A stretch of 64,000 bases of DNA, from assembly GCA_024346835.1 (NCBI GenBank), contig AP024866.1, positions 2,604,001-2,668,000 of the forward strand, written 5' to 3'. The notes beneath the pieces are model-generated. The model worked only from the letters and a program-made list of their open reading frames with translations, ran no database searches and was not told the DNA's origin. Source of the DNA: Vibrio comitans (GTDB taxonomy: Bacteria; Pseudomonadota; Gammaproteobacteria; Enterobacterales; Vibrionaceae). Positions within the stretch are counted from its first letter, which is position 1. Each line of letters begins with the position of its first letter. Shown in pieces: positions 27,979-36,238 of the stretch. The position numbers and the translations under genes are program-made.

Positions 27979-29742
27979 ATGGCTGGACATATCCCACGTA
28001 CCTTCATTGATGACCTACTTGCTCGACTCGATATTGTCGATATCGTTGACGCACGAGTAAAACTAAAGAAACAAGGCAAGAACTACGGCGCTTGCTGCCC
28101 ATTCCATAACGAAAAAACCCCCTCTTTCAGCGTTAGCCAAGAAAAACAGTTCTACCATTGCTTTGGCTGTGGTGTGCACGGTAATGCCATCGACTTTATG
28201 ATGGAATACGAACGTCTTGAGTTTGTTGAAGCGATTGAAGAACTTGCCTCACATCTTGGTATCGAGGTACCTAGAGAGCAACGTCAGGGTGGATTTAGCA
28301 AAGGCCCAACCGCGAATACAGAGCAGAAACGCAGCCTATACGACCTACTAGGTAGTGTTGCCAATTTCTATCGCTCGCAATTAAAAACAAGTGCGGGAAA
28401 AACCGCTATTGAGTACCTAAAAAATCGTGGTCTTAGTGGTGAAATAGCACAAAAATTTGAGATTGGTTTCGTACCGGATGAATGGGATTCTGTACGAAAA
28501 CAATTTGGACAACAAAAGCCAGCACAAGATGCGCTCGTCAGTGCAGGCATGCTTATCGAGAACGATAAGGGTAATCGATATGATCGCTTCCGTGGTCGTG
28601 TCATGTTCCCTATACGAGATCGGCGAGGCCGAGTTATTGGCTTTGGGGGCCGCGTCCTAGGCGACGGCACCCCTAAGTACCTCAACTCACCCGAAACCCC
28701 TATATTCCATAAAGGTAAAGAGCTTTATGGTTTATATGAGGTCCTGCAAACCCACCGCTCTCCAGAACAAATTCTGGTGGTCGAAGGGTATATGGACGTG
28801 GTGGCACTAGCTCAATTTGGCGTAGATTATGCCGTTGCATCCCTTGGTACCTCAACGACTGGCGATCATTTGCAAATGCTATTTCGCCAAACCAGCAGCA
28901 TAGTTTGTTGTTATGATGGTGACCGAGCGGGTCGTGATGCAGCATGGAGGGCAATGGAAAATGCACTTCCTTATCTCAACGATGGCCGCCAGCTTAAGTT
29001 TATGTTTTTGCCTGATGGTGAAGATCCTGATACCTATATTCGTCAACACGGTAAGCAGGCCTTTGAAGAACAAGTTGCCAACGCTACAACCTTGTCTGAA
29101 TTTATGTTTCAAACCTTGATGCAGCAGGTTGATACCAGCAGCAAAGAGGGCATGGCTAAGCTAAGTACCCTAGCGATCCCGCTAATCAGTAAAGTACCGG
29201 GCGGCACACTTCGTATGTATTTGCGTGAGTTACTAGGCCGAAAGTTAGGCTTGGTTGATGAAAGGCAATTGCAGCAACTGATTGCAAAATCAGATGAGCA
29301 AGCAACCCGCCCTGCGCCTCATAAAAAGATTGAGCGAACCCCAATGCGTGTGGTCATAGCATTATTGCTACAAAACCCGCATTACGTAGAGTTAATGCCA
29401 AACTTAGATTCAATTAGGCAAACTAACCTGCCTGGACTAAGTTTATTACTCGATGTGGTTGATAAGTGTATAAATCATCCCCATATCACCACAGGCCAGT
29501 TATTAGAGCACTGGCGTAATCAGAAAGATGAAAGAATTTTGTCACTTCTTGCGAGCTGGGATCTCCCCACTTATAAAGAAGAAGACAATCATGACGATAT
29601 TTTTTGCGATTCACTGGATAAGGTGATTTACCAGTGCATCGAAAGGCAAATTGAAACCCTACAAGCGAAAGAAAGAAGTATCGGCTTATCAGTCGATGAG
29701 AAAAGGGAGCTGCTGGCTTTAATGCTAGAATTAAAAGCATGA
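27979..29742 (+). CDS. dnaG: DNA primase
   Basis: DnaG synthesises RNA primers at the replication fork. The N-terminal zinc finger reads CCPFHNEKTPSFSV followed by FYHCFGCGVHGNAIDF. The TOPRIM catalytic core shows VVEGYMDVVAL and CYDGDRAGRDAAWRA. The C-terminal third is the helicase-binding domain. The 587-residue length matches the family (E. coli 581). It lies in the rpsU-yqeY-dnaG-rpoD operon. Confidence 0.97.
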   Translation: MAGHIPRTFIDDLLARLDIVDIVDARVKLKKQGKNYGACCPFHNEKTPSFSVSQEKQFYHCFGCGVHGNAIDFMMEYERLEFVEAIEELASHLGIEVPREQRQGGFSKGPTANTEQKRSLYDLLGSVANFYRSQLKTSAGKTAIEYLKNRGLSGEIAQKFEIGFVPDEWDSVRKQFGQQKPAQDALVSAGMLIENDKGNRYDRFRGRVMFPIRDRRGRVIGFGGRVLGDGTPKYLNSPETPIFHKGKELYGLYEVLQTHRSPEQILVVEGYMDVVALAQFGVDYAVASLGTSTTGDHLQMLFRQTSSIVCCYDGDRAGRDAAWRAMENALPYLNDGRQLKFMFLPDGEDPDTYIRQHGKQAFEEQVANATTLSEFMFQTLMQQVDTSSKEGMAKLSTLAIPLISKVPGGTLRMYLRELLGRKLGLVDERQLQQLIAKSDEQATRPAPHKKIERTPMRVVIALLLQNPHYVELMPNLDSIRQTNLPGLSLLLDVVDKCINHPHITTGQLLEHWRNQKDERILSLLASWDLPTYKEEDNHDDIFCDSLDKVIYQCIERQIETLQAKERSIGLSVDEKRELLALMLELKA

Positions 29743-29771
29743 GACCCTGAACGCTTGTATTGTAAAAACTT

Positions 29772-29780
29772 TGCTATAAT
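29772..29780 (+). promoter_or_regulatory. Extended -10 promoter ahead of rpoD
   Basis: TGCTATAAT is a perfect extended -10 (TGnTATAAT) in the 96-nt gap between dnaG and rpoD. No good -35 stands at the usual distance, as allowed for this promoter type. It would give rpoD its own transcript in addition to read-through. Confidence 0.55.
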
Positions 29781-29838
29781 TAGCGGTCTGCATTTCGCAA
29801 ACTAGTTCCTTCACCAGACCAGAATTTGGATACCATCT

Positions 29839-31683
29839 ATGGATCAAAATAGGCAGTCACAGCTTAAAGCGCTTGTTCTTAAAGGCAAAGAGCAAGGCTA
29901 TCTAACTTATGCCGAAGTTAATGACCATCTACCGCCAGAAATCGTCGACTCAGAACAGGTCGAAGATATCATTCAGATGATCAACGATATGGGCATCAAA
30001 GTGGTAGAAAATGCCACTGAAATTGATGACGACACGATCAATGACGAAAGCACTGAAGTTGACGAAGATGCTGCGGAAGCAGCGGTTGCCGCTTTAAGTA
30101 CCGTTGAAAGTGAAATTGGTCGTACTACAGACCCTGTCCGCATGTACATGCGCGAAATGGGTACTGTTGAACTTCTGACTCGTGAAGGCGAGATCGATAT
30201 CGCTAAGCGTATCGAAGATGGCATCAATCAAGTTCAAGCATCAGTTGCTGAATTTCCTGGCACAATCCCGTATGTTTTAGAGCAGTTCGATAAAGTTCAA
30301 GCTGAAGAACTTCGCCTAACAGACATCATTTCTGGCTTTGTTGACCCAGATGATGACGGTACAACAGCACCAACTGCGACACACGTTGGTTCTGAGCTAG
30401 CTGAAACTGATCTTAAAGATGAAGATGCAGAAGATGCTGATGAAGATGATGAGGACGAAGAAGAAGATACAGGTATCGATCCAGAGCTTGCTCTAGAGAG
30501 ATTTACCGAACTTCGTAAAACGTACCAAGATCTACAGTTGGTTTCTAACACCGAAGGCCGCGATAGCGCTGCCTTTAAGGTTGCAACAGCTAAAGTAAAC
30601 GACGTATTCCGTGAATTCCGTCTTACGCCAAAGCAATTTGATCACCTTGTAAACCAACTTCGCACTTCAATGGAGCGAGTTCGTACACAAGAACGTTTGA
30701 TCATGCGCCAAACCGTAGAATACGGTGGCATGCCGAAGAAAGAATTCGTTAAGATCTTTACGGGCAATGAATCAAACGAAGCATGGGTAGACCAAACTCT
30801 ATCTTCAGACGCACCTTATAAAGAAAAGATCCGTCGCAACGAAGAAGACATCCGCCGTTCTATCCAAAAGCTTAAGAGCATTGAGCAAGAGACATCTCTA
30901 ACGGTTCAGTCTATTAAAGACATCAGCCGTCGTATGTCTATTGGTGAAGCTAAAGCACGCCGTGCGAAGAAAGAGATGGTAGAGGCGAACTTACGTCTTG
31001 TTATCTCTATCGCGAAGAAATACACCAACCGTGGCCTACAGTTCTTGGATCTTATCCAAGAAGGTAACATTGGTCTGATGAAAGCGGTTGATAAGTTCGA
31101 ATACCGCCGTGGTTACAAGTTCTCTACTTATGCAACTTGGTGGATTCGTCAGGCAATCACTCGTTCAATTGCTGATCAGGCGCGTACTATTCGTATCCCT
31201 GTGCACATGATCGAGACCATCAACAAACTGAACCGTATCTCTCGCCAGATGCTTCAGGAGATGGGTCGTGAGCCTCTGCCAGAAGAATTAGCAGAACGCA
31301 TGCAAATGCCTGAAGACAAGATTCGTAAAGTACTTAAGATTGCTAAAGAGCCAATCTCTATGGAAACACCAATCGGTGATGACGAAGATTCGCATCTAGG
31401 TGATTTCATTGAGGATACGACTCTAGAGCTACCTTTAGACTCTGCAACGGCAACTAGCCTTAAGTTTGCAACTAAAGACGTTCTAGCGGGCCTAACTCCT
31501 CGTGAAGCTAAAGTACTGCGCATGCGCTTTGGTATCGATATGAACACTGACCATACTCTAGAAGAAGTAGGTAAGCAGTTCGACGTTACTCGTGAACGTA
31601 TCCGTCAGATCGAAGCAAAAGCACTGCGTAAACTACGTCACCCAAGCCGCTCAGAAACTCTGCGCAGCTTCCTAGACGAGTAA
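29839..31683 (+). CDS. rpoD: RNA polymerase sigma-70 factor RpoD
   Basis: Primary sigma factor, 614 residues (E. coli 613). Region 1.1 is at the N-terminus, region 1.2 at [20 protein letters not shown], and the non-conserved region contains a long Asp/Glu run around residues 190-212. Region 2 has the -10-melting [17 protein letters not shown], and region 4 the helix-turn-helix [19 protein letters not shown]. Last gene of the operon; a good terminator follows. Confidence 0.98.
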   Translation: MDQNRQSQLKALVLKGKEQGYLTYAEVNDHLPPEIVDSEQVEDIIQMINDMGIKVVENATEIDDDTINDESTEVDEDAAEAAVAALSTVESEIGRTTDPVRMYMREMGTVELLTREGEIDIAKRIEDGINQVQASVAEFPGTIPYVLEQFDKVQAEELRLTDIISGFVDPDDDGTTAPTATHVGSELAETDLKDEDAEDADEDDEDEEEDTGIDPELALERFTELRKTYQDLQLVSNTEGRDSAAFKVATAKVNDVFREFRLTPKQFDHLVNQLRTSMERVRTQERLIMRQTVEYGGMPKKEFVKIFTGNESNEAWVDQTLSSDAPYKEKIRRNEEDIRRSIQKLKSIEQETSLTVQSIKDISRRMSIGEAKARRAKKEMVEANLRLVISIAKKYTNRGLQFLDLIQEGNIGLMKAVDKFEYRRGYKFSTYATWWIRQAITRSIADQARTIRIPVHMIETINKLNRISRQMLQEMGREPLPEELAERMQMPEDKIRKVLKIAKEPISMETPIGDDEDSHLGDFIEDTTLELPLDSATATSLKFATKDVLAGLTPREAKVLRMRFGIDMNTDHTLEEVGKQFDVTRERIRQIEAKALRKLRHPSRSETLRSFLDE

Positions 31684-31701
31684 TCGACAGCAATTACGTT
31701 T

Positions 31702-31730
31702 AAAAGGTGAGCACTAGCTCACCTTTTTTG
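31702..31730 (+). terminator. rpoD terminator
   Basis: Stem AAAAGGTGAGC / GCTCACCTTTT with an ACTA loop and a run of six T. Confidence 0.92.
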
Positions 31731-31792
31731 TATCTGCCGGTTTGATCGCATAAAAACTATACGTAAATCAGTACCATTCCCGACTCTTCGTC

Positions 31793-31821
31793 TAGACACT
31801 CCCCCATCCTTCTCATATAAT
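31793..31821 (+). promoter_or_regulatory. tRNA-Ile2 promoter
   Basis: TAGACA (31793-31798), a 17-nt spacer and a perfect TATAAT (31816-31821) end 13 nt before the first base of the tRNA. Confidence 0.75.
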
Positions 31822-31834
31822 CTTCACCCTATAT

Positions 31835-31910
31835 GGCCCCTTAGCTCAGTGGTTAGAGCAGTCGACTCATAATCGATTGGTCCGCAGTTCAAGTCTGCGA
31901 GGGGCCACCA
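31835..31910 (+). tRNA. ileX: tRNA-Ile2 (anticodon CAU, lysidine-modified), island attachment site
   Basis: A complete cloverleaf of 76 nt with an encoded CCA end: acceptor GGCCCCT / AGGGGCC, D arm with AGCTCAGTGGTTAGAGC, anticodon CAT at 31868-31870 and T arm with GTTCAAGTC. The sequence is almost that of E. coli ileX, which also stands just beyond rpoD. It therefore reads AUA after TilS converts C34 to lysidine, rather than being a methionine tRNA. Its last 14 nt form part of the left attachment site of the island. Confidence 0.93.
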
Positions 31911-31930
31911 TATTCTATAAGGCCTGAGAG
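31897..31930 (+). repeat. attL
   Basis: GCGAGGGGCCACCATAT (tRNA 3' end plus TAT), five unmatched bases, then AAGGCCTGAGAG. The same blocks occur at 40536-40569. Confidence 0.85.
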
Positions 31931-31954
31931 TTTTTGCTCTTGGGCTTTTTTTGT

Positions 31955-31975
31955 TCTGGACTACCTCTGGACTAC
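31955..31975. repeat. Paired direct repeats inside attL (arm-type site?)
   Basis: TCTGGACTAC occurs at 31955-31964 and again at 31966-31975, 11 bp apart, about one helical turn. Paired short repeats next to an att core are typical of arm-type binding sites for tyrosine integrases; that role is inference. Confidence 0.4.
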
Positions 31976-32086
31976 TTTTCCAAATCATCAAACCTCACCC
32001 AATGCTTACTGAACCACCCGCAGTATCCATCTCATTGTCTTTATTTTAGCTTAGTGTAATTGACAAAAAACTGAATGCCTGGACAT

Positions 32087-32116
32087 AAAAAAACCTGACA
32101 AGCCGTACTTGCCAGG
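32087..32116 (-). terminator. Terminator of the excisionase-like gene
   Basis: On the minus strand the stem CCTGGCAAG / CTTGTCAGG with a TACGG loop is followed by seven T. Confidence 0.8.
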
Positions 32117-32143
32117 CAAAATTTGCGATGCCGTTCCCTATTC

Positions 32144-32341
32144 TTAACCGAGGTTGTGCTTTTGCAAGTACGCTTTCAGTTGGGAAGTCGGGTAACACAC
32201 TTTACCTTCCATGCGACAGAAGTATGGGCCCCGCCCCTCTGAAGCCCAGTTGGCCAAAGTACCAGAGCTAACTCTTAAAATTTGAGCTACTTCTTTACGC
32301 AATAGGTACATTTTGTCTTCCCATGAATATGTTTTGTTCAT
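32144..32341 (-). CDS. MerR-like helix-turn-helix protein (excisionase/AlpA type)
   Basis: A 65-residue DNA-binding protein. The segment YLLRKEVAQILRVSSGTLAN followed by a wing and PTSQLKAYLQKH is the winged helix-turn-helix found in AlpA/Xis-type regulators of integrative elements. These act as directionality factors and activators of the integrase. The start at 32341 has AAGGAGA 5 nt upstream; the longer frame to 32413 is unsupported. It lies near attL and faces it, the usual place for such a gene. No intact integrase accompanies it. Confidence 0.75.
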   Translation of the reverse strand: MNKTYSWEDKMYLLRKEVAQILRVSSGTLANWASEGRGPYFCRMEGKVCYPTSQLKAYLQKHNLG

Positions 32342-32645
32342 ATTTCTCCTTGGCAGTAAATCAACAATTAACTGAATAACCCGAAGCAAGATCGCCTTAG
32401 ATTGCTTGAACAAACATTACGAAAGTTAATTTAAAAAGTGGGGATCAGTGTGATTTTTTACGTCTTCACTCTCAAAAATAGCGTTTTCAGGGATTGTAAA
32501 TGCAAGAAACTCACTTGATGCCTTTGTAAAATTAGCAACCGTCCACCCGAACACCAGCTAGGCGCTTTCGCTGGTGTAAAGATTTGATACGTTAAATGCA
32601 GCTGCAGCGAACTCATCAATCATTTACTCAAGGTGGAAAGATAAT
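32342..32645. other. Divergent control region of island genes
   Basis: About 300 nt between two divergent small genes, no coding capacity seen. It contains the 8-bp inverted repeat at 32551-32577, listed separately. Confidence 0.4.
32551..32577. promoter_or_regulatory. 8-bp inverted repeat upstream of 106-residue gene
   Basis: Arms ACACCAGC (32551-32558) and GCTGGTGT (32570-32577) surround 11 nt. No T run follows, so it is not a terminator. An operator for the neighbouring HTH protein, or a structured leader, is possible. Confidence 0.35.
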
Positions 32646-32966
32646 ATGACTAATACAGTTACTATTCTCATTACTCTCTCTGACTTACGTCAGATCCAAG
32701 GGCTTCCAGTTGTGCTGTTGCCCGCCTATACCCCAAACGGAAAGCAACCAGAAAGTGAGTGCGCAATTCTCACGAACTGCGCCAACTCGATGAATAAATC
32801 ACTGTTGTCTATCAATGAGGCAAAAAAATCTCTGTGGTTTACTCACAATGGTTTCCATGAAGAATGGAGACTGAGTGCCGTAGTCGTTGAGATTAATCCT
32901 TCTGACCTAAGTTTTAAGGTCTATGGCTTACTGGCATTAAACCACGTTCAATCTCCTAGATACTGA
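32646..32966 (+). CDS. Hypothetical protein, 106 residues
   Basis: Not recognised. The frame is well started (AAGGTGGAAAG before the ATG) and ends in front of a clear terminator, so it is very likely a real gene. The protein is soluble, with no membrane segment or signal peptide. It begins MTNTVTILITLSDLRQIQG and contains two Cys close together (ECAILTNCANSMN). It forms its own transcription unit, divergent from the HTH gene, inside the island. Confidence 0.6.
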   Translation: MTNTVTILITLSDLRQIQGLPVVLLPAYTPNGKQPESECAILTNCANSMNKSLLSINEAKKSLWFTHNGFHEEWRLSAVVVEINPSDLSFKVYGLLALNHVQSPRY

Positions 32967-32974
32967 ATGAGAGT

Positions 32975-33007
32975 AAAGCACCTATAAAGTGAACGTAGGT
33001 GCTTTTT
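32975..33007 (+). terminator. Terminator after the 106-residue gene
   Basis: Stem AAAGCACCTA / TAGGTGCTTT with an 11-nt loop and a T run. Confidence 0.85.
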
Positions 33008-33033
33008 CTTATGGGTGATAGGACCGATGAGGA

Positions 33034-33177
33034 TTACTGCCCTGCTTCATATGTATCGTCATCAAAGAAGGGGTTATTAAGAATAATGAAGCCATGAGGT
33101 GAACAAAAATAGTCACGCTTTAACGATTTCCGTTTCCGCCCTTGTGGTACAAGGCGAATAACACATAACGTTGTCCG
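33034..33177 (-). pseudogene. Small ORF remnant downstream of the broken integrase
   Basis: On the minus strand a 47-codon open frame lacks any ATG, GTG or TTG start. It encodes a basic stretch (PQGRKRKSLKRDYF) then SPHGFIILNNPFFDDDTYEA. Its composition looks protein-like, but the frame is closed upstream by a stop. I cannot name the family. It lies directly after another headless frame and the integrase remnant on the same strand, so the three probably come from one decayed module. Confidence 0.35.
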
Positions 33178-33194
33178 TTAGATAACGAATAACG

Positions 33195-33521
33195 TTATTT
33201 AGGATGAGGCACTCTCCCAGGTAAATTGGCTTTACTGTAGAACGTGCACAACACCGAGTATTTCTCTTTTCTTACCGTCTGCGTTTCTTGTTTGGTTCTC
33301 TCCCAATAACCAATGAATTGTCGTCGACCGACACGAGGTATCTCCTGATTGAGGTTGGGGTCGTGGGCGAAGATGTCTTCATAGATAGCGAGCAGTCGAT
33401 TGACCTGTTTACGACGAAAAGGAATTCCCTTTTTAAGGTAAGGGCCATGATAGTGATTATCTGCCTGTACGTGTTCTGCTTCATCATCAGTTCTCCGGTT
33501 GTTTGTGAGAACTATGACCTT
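33195..33521 (-). pseudogene. Headless frame, possible recombinase-module partner
   Basis: A 108-codon minus-strand frame without a normal start codon. It reads convincingly as protein: GPYLKKGIPFRRKQVNRLLA, then VGRRQFIGYWERTKQETQTV and RKEKYSVLCTFYSKANLPG, ending at a stop at 33195-33197. Charged helices with Arg/Lys clusters suggest a DNA-binding part. Its position just after the integrase remnant suggests a companion gene or recombinase core-binding segment, but I do not recognise the family. The plus-strand frame at 33288-33578 overlapping it looks like a shadow. Confidence 0.45.
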
Positions 33522-33585
33522 CTATTTATGGAGCTTAATGATGTTCCCCCTCGTCACTGGAGGAACATACGGTATTGATGTTGAT

Positions 33586-33732
33586 TTAGCCTAAATAGGC
33601 ATTGGTGATATCAACTCGATGATGCCCAAGTCGCTCAGAGAGCTCTAAACGAACCGCTTTATCCAGTGCCTTGGCTTCTGCAAGTGATAGAGAAAGACTG
33701 AATAGAAATGGTGCGATAAACCTTGTTTTGCC
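33586..33732 (-). pseudogene. Tyrosine recombinase (integrase), C-terminal fragment
   Basis: A minus-strand fragment of 48 codons ending LSERLGHHRVDITNAYLG before the stop. This is the C-terminal catalytic end of a tyrosine recombinase: LGHxR is the second conserved box and the Tyr of NAYLG is the nucleophile. An in-frame stop at 33733-33735 and no further homology upstream show that the rest of the gene is gone. This is probably the former integrase of the island, or part of one from a nested element. Confidence 0.6.
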
Positions 33733-33915
33733 TTAAATAAGTACCCACTCGCAAAAATGACACTATGAATCTTAATGCACAGTACTATAAGATACTTTAA
33801 CATGCTCAACCTATTGCATTTACTTAATAAGTGTATTGGATGCGTAATTTGACCAAAATCTATGCGTTTGCATCAATTACACTAAATTAACTTACATAAG
33901 GATTCTTCAAAGCTC

Positions 33916-34935
33916 ATGGCGATACCTTTGCGAAAGTACAATGAAAAGTTAGCAAAACTAAATACTTCATTACATCATGACCCTTCGGCTACTCTTGTCC
34001 AATTACGTAGTTTTGCCAAAGAAATAACTAAATGTTTATATGACGTATATTGCTTAGAAAAGCCACTGAACGAAGACTTCCTAAGTTTGCTTACAAACAA
34101 TGCATTCATTGATATAACTAACTCAAAACTTCGCGATCAGCTCCATTTTTTGCGCATACAGGGGAATAGCGCCACCCACGGTGAGAGTGACCCTAGTCGC
34201 ACATCCGCGTTGGCGCTGGAGGGTCTAGTTATTGCAAATTACTTATTAAAATATATCTCAATTTGTGATGAGCGGCATGCCTCCGAGATCAAAAAAGATC
34301 AGCTACTCTCCGTTCAAAAAGAAAATATGGCTTTAAATAAAACCTTACATGCCCCTTATAGGCCGTTAACTTTCGATAATAAAAGACTATACCGATCATC
34401 AGATTTTGCTAATTTAGAATCGGCCAAAGAAATAGGAAGCATTATATTCAAGTCAGAGTCTCCATATGTAAATGATTTATCATCGCTATACCATACAGGA
34501 TATCAAGATGAGCTTAAGGAGCTAGGCATAGTTTCTTACTCTATATTAAATACTACTCTTTTTGCTCTAAATGAACTTGATAAAATATCAAGGGAGCTAA
34601 ATATCCCTTTCTATCAAGAAGGAAAAAGCGGCATTGTTTGGGCTCTAAAGGAAGCTAGAGAAGGTAGTATATATAATGAATTTATAGCCTATGCGATACA
34701 AACTGTAGGAGATGAAAGTGTTAAAACACTTATCGAAAATGGTATATATGATGTAGTAAAAATCAGTATAGGAGCTGCTTTCGTGTCATTACCTAAACAA
34801 GTATTTAATAAAATAAAGAATCGTCAGGAACAAGATAAAACAATAAATAAAGAAACGAATTATTCACGTGTCTATTCTTACGAATGTAATTATACTTATA
34901 ATGAAAACACTAATTCACCTTACAACTGGAAGTAG
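33916..34935 (+). CDS. DUF4145-type N-terminal domain protein
   Basis: A 339-residue soluble protein. The first 115 residues resemble the DUF4145 domain known from the N-termini of type I restriction HsdR subunits and other defence proteins: LVQLRSFAKEITKCLYDVY, then LRDQLHFLRIQGNSATHGES and a helix ALEGLVIANYLLKYI. The remaining 220 residues are not recognised and end in a Tyr/Asn-rich tail. No nuclease or ATPase motif is visible. The DNA is AT-rich like the rest of the island. Its partner gene, if any, may have been lost around the IS element just downstream. Confidence 0.6.
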   Translation: MAIPLRKYNEKLAKLNTSLHHDPSATLVQLRSFAKEITKCLYDVYCLEKPLNEDFLSLLTNNAFIDITNSKLRDQLHFLRIQGNSATHGESDPSRTSALALEGLVIANYLLKYISICDERHASEIKKDQLLSVQKENMALNKTLHAPYRPLTFDNKRLYRSSDFANLESAKEIGSIIFKSESPYVNDLSSLYHTGYQDELKELGIVSYSILNTTLFALNELDKISRELNIPFYQEGKSGIVWALKEAREGSIYNEFIAYAIQTVGDESVKTLIENGIYDVVKISIGAAFVSLPKQVFNKIKNRQEQDKTINKETNYSRVYSYECNYTYNENTNSPYNWK

Positions 34936-35182
34936 GGTGATTAATATAAATACTTTAATATTAATTTGTAAATTAAAACGACTATTCAGCCGACAATTTT
35001 TGACCAAACATAACTCAGAACTATTAATGGTTTATTTATACTAAGAACCACTAATACGACTATTACTATTACTATTACTATTACTTAGAATATTATCTCT
35101 TACCATTATAATGACCAACTTTTACTTAACTATCACAAGTTAGTCAAACTAGTTTATGTATCCTTAATCTTATAGTTATAGT
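34936..35182. other. AT-rich spacer with TATTAC tandem repeat
   Basis: No gene seen. Four copies of TATTAC stand at 35061-35084, a short tandem repeat. The spacer ends at the left end of the insertion sequence. Confidence 0.4.
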
Positions 35183-35200
35183 GGCTTTGTTACTTAATTC
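35183..35200 (+). repeat. IS left inverted repeat
   Basis: GGCTTTGTTACTTAATTC, three mismatches to the right end; downstream of the transposase stop. Confidence 0.85.
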
Positions 35201-35237
35201 AGATAGAAGACATGCCTGGTCCATTGTTGCCTATTTC

Positions 35238-36158
35238 TTAAACAATGCACTGAGTTTCAGGCATACCTAGCCTAGTAAGTTTATTTAACGCTTTGATCAT
35301 GGCGTAAGTTTCACCAACTTGTGCATTGTACTTTCGCAGGCTTAACTTCCCACCCAGTAGTTGCTTCACTCGATACATGACTGTTTCAGATAGCGAGCGT
35401 TTGTGGTAACCGTATTTTTGTTTCCATTTCTTGTTTGAACCATACAGTTTTTGGCAACCAACAGCTCGATTACGAGGGTGTCCCTGTTCCCAAAAGGCAG
35501 CACCATCACGCGGAGGAATGAGAGGAACGGCCTTCCTTACACGAATGGATCGGTGGCATTCCCGAGTGTCGTAAGCACCATCCCCAGAGATTTCTTTAAT
35601 GGTGCGACGAGTTTCCTTGAGTAGATTTGGCAGCACTTCTGCATCTGTCACGCCTGATAAGGTCAGTTCGGCTGCGATGATCTTATGAGTATCAGTATCG
35701 ACTGCAAGATGGAGTTTACGCCAAACTCGACGTTTGCCATCTGTTCCATGCTTTTTGACCTTCCACTCACCCTCTCCGTATACCTTGAGTCCCTTAGCAT
35801 CAATGGCGAGGTGTTGGATAGTGCCCCTAGTAGAGGCTTTGAAGCAAACCTCCACATCCTTAGCTCGGCGGCTTATGCAAGTATAGTGAGGACAAACCAA
35901 GGGTATATTTGCCAGCTTAAATATCGAGTTAATAAAGCCTTGAAGTGCCCTTAAAGGTAAAGAAAAGAGGCGTTTTATCATGAGGGCTGTTGTGATAGCG
36001 AGGTCACTGAATAGCCGAGGTCTACCGCGTTTACTTTGCTTAGGTTGTTTCCACTCAGCAATCGCTTCTTCGTCAATCCAGAATGTAAGTGAACCTCGAT
36101 TGATCAGAGAGTTATTGTACTGGCGCCAGTTAGTGGTTTTATATTGCGGCTTGGGCAT
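35238..36158 (-). CDS. IS5-family transposase (IS903 group)
   Basis: A 306-residue DDE transposase, full length for this group (IS903: 307). The catalytic triad is seen at HLAIDAKGLK (first Asp), ISGDGAYDTRE (second Asp) and SLSETVMYRVKQLLGG (Glu, with the Y-(2)-R-like signature). The N-terminal half reads NWRQYNNSLINRGSLTFWID, typical of IS903-like enzymes. No frameshift or stop is present, so it may be active. Confidence 0.93.
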   Translation of the reverse strand: MPKPQYKTTNWRQYNNSLINRGSLTFWIDEEAIAEWKQPKQSKRGRPRLFSDLAITTALMIKRLFSLPLRALQGFINSIFKLANIPLVCPHYTCISRRAKDVEVCFKASTRGTIQHLAIDAKGLKVYGEGEWKVKKHGTDGKRRVWRKLHLAVDTDTHKIIAAELTLSGVTDAEVLPNLLKETRRTIKEISGDGAYDTRECHRSIRVRKAVPLIPPRDGAAFWEQGHPRNRAVGCQKLYGSNKKWKQKYGYHKRSLSETVMYRVKQLLGGKLSLRKYNAQVGETYAMIKALNKLTRLGMPETQCIV

Positions 36159-36220
36159 GAAATCGGAGTCAATAAGAGAATGTCTCTGATCTGATCGTAC
36201 GATTCTGATTTAGTTCACTC

Positions 36221-36238
36221 GATTTACGCAACAAAGCC
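36221..36238 (-). repeat. IS right inverted repeat
   Basis: Read on the minus strand: GGCTTTGTTGCGTAAATC; lies upstream of the transposase start and probably overlaps its promoter region. Confidence 0.85.

Larger units (their letters stand above)
35183..36238 (-). mobile_element. IS5-family insertion sequence (IS903 group), 1056 bp
   Basis: The element is bounded by imperfect 18-bp inverted repeats: GGCTTTGTTACTTAATTC at the left and, read inward from the right, GGCTTTGTTGCGTAAATC (15 of 18 matching). Length and ends agree with IS903 (about 1057 bp). It carries one full-length transposase. The 9 bp on either side (AGTTATAGT and CTATAAAGA) do not form a direct repeat, so a simple insertion is not visible. 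Confidence 0.9.

Noticed and set aside
30400..30475. Asp/Glu run in RpoD as an odd insertion
   Set aside because: The acidic stretch lies in the non-conserved region between 1.2 and 2.1, where other gammaproteobacterial sigma-70 proteins are also acidic, and the total length is normal.
33288..33578. Plus-strand 96-codon frame inside the island
   Set aside because: The opposite strand carries protein-like headless frames, including a recombinase end just beside it, and the plus frame has no ribosome site. I take it for a shadow.
35061..35084. Four tandem TATTAC units as a possible CRISPR or phase-variation tract
   Set aside because: Units are only 6 bp with no spacers, and the tract lies in no gene or promoter that I can identify. 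A simple sequence repeat.
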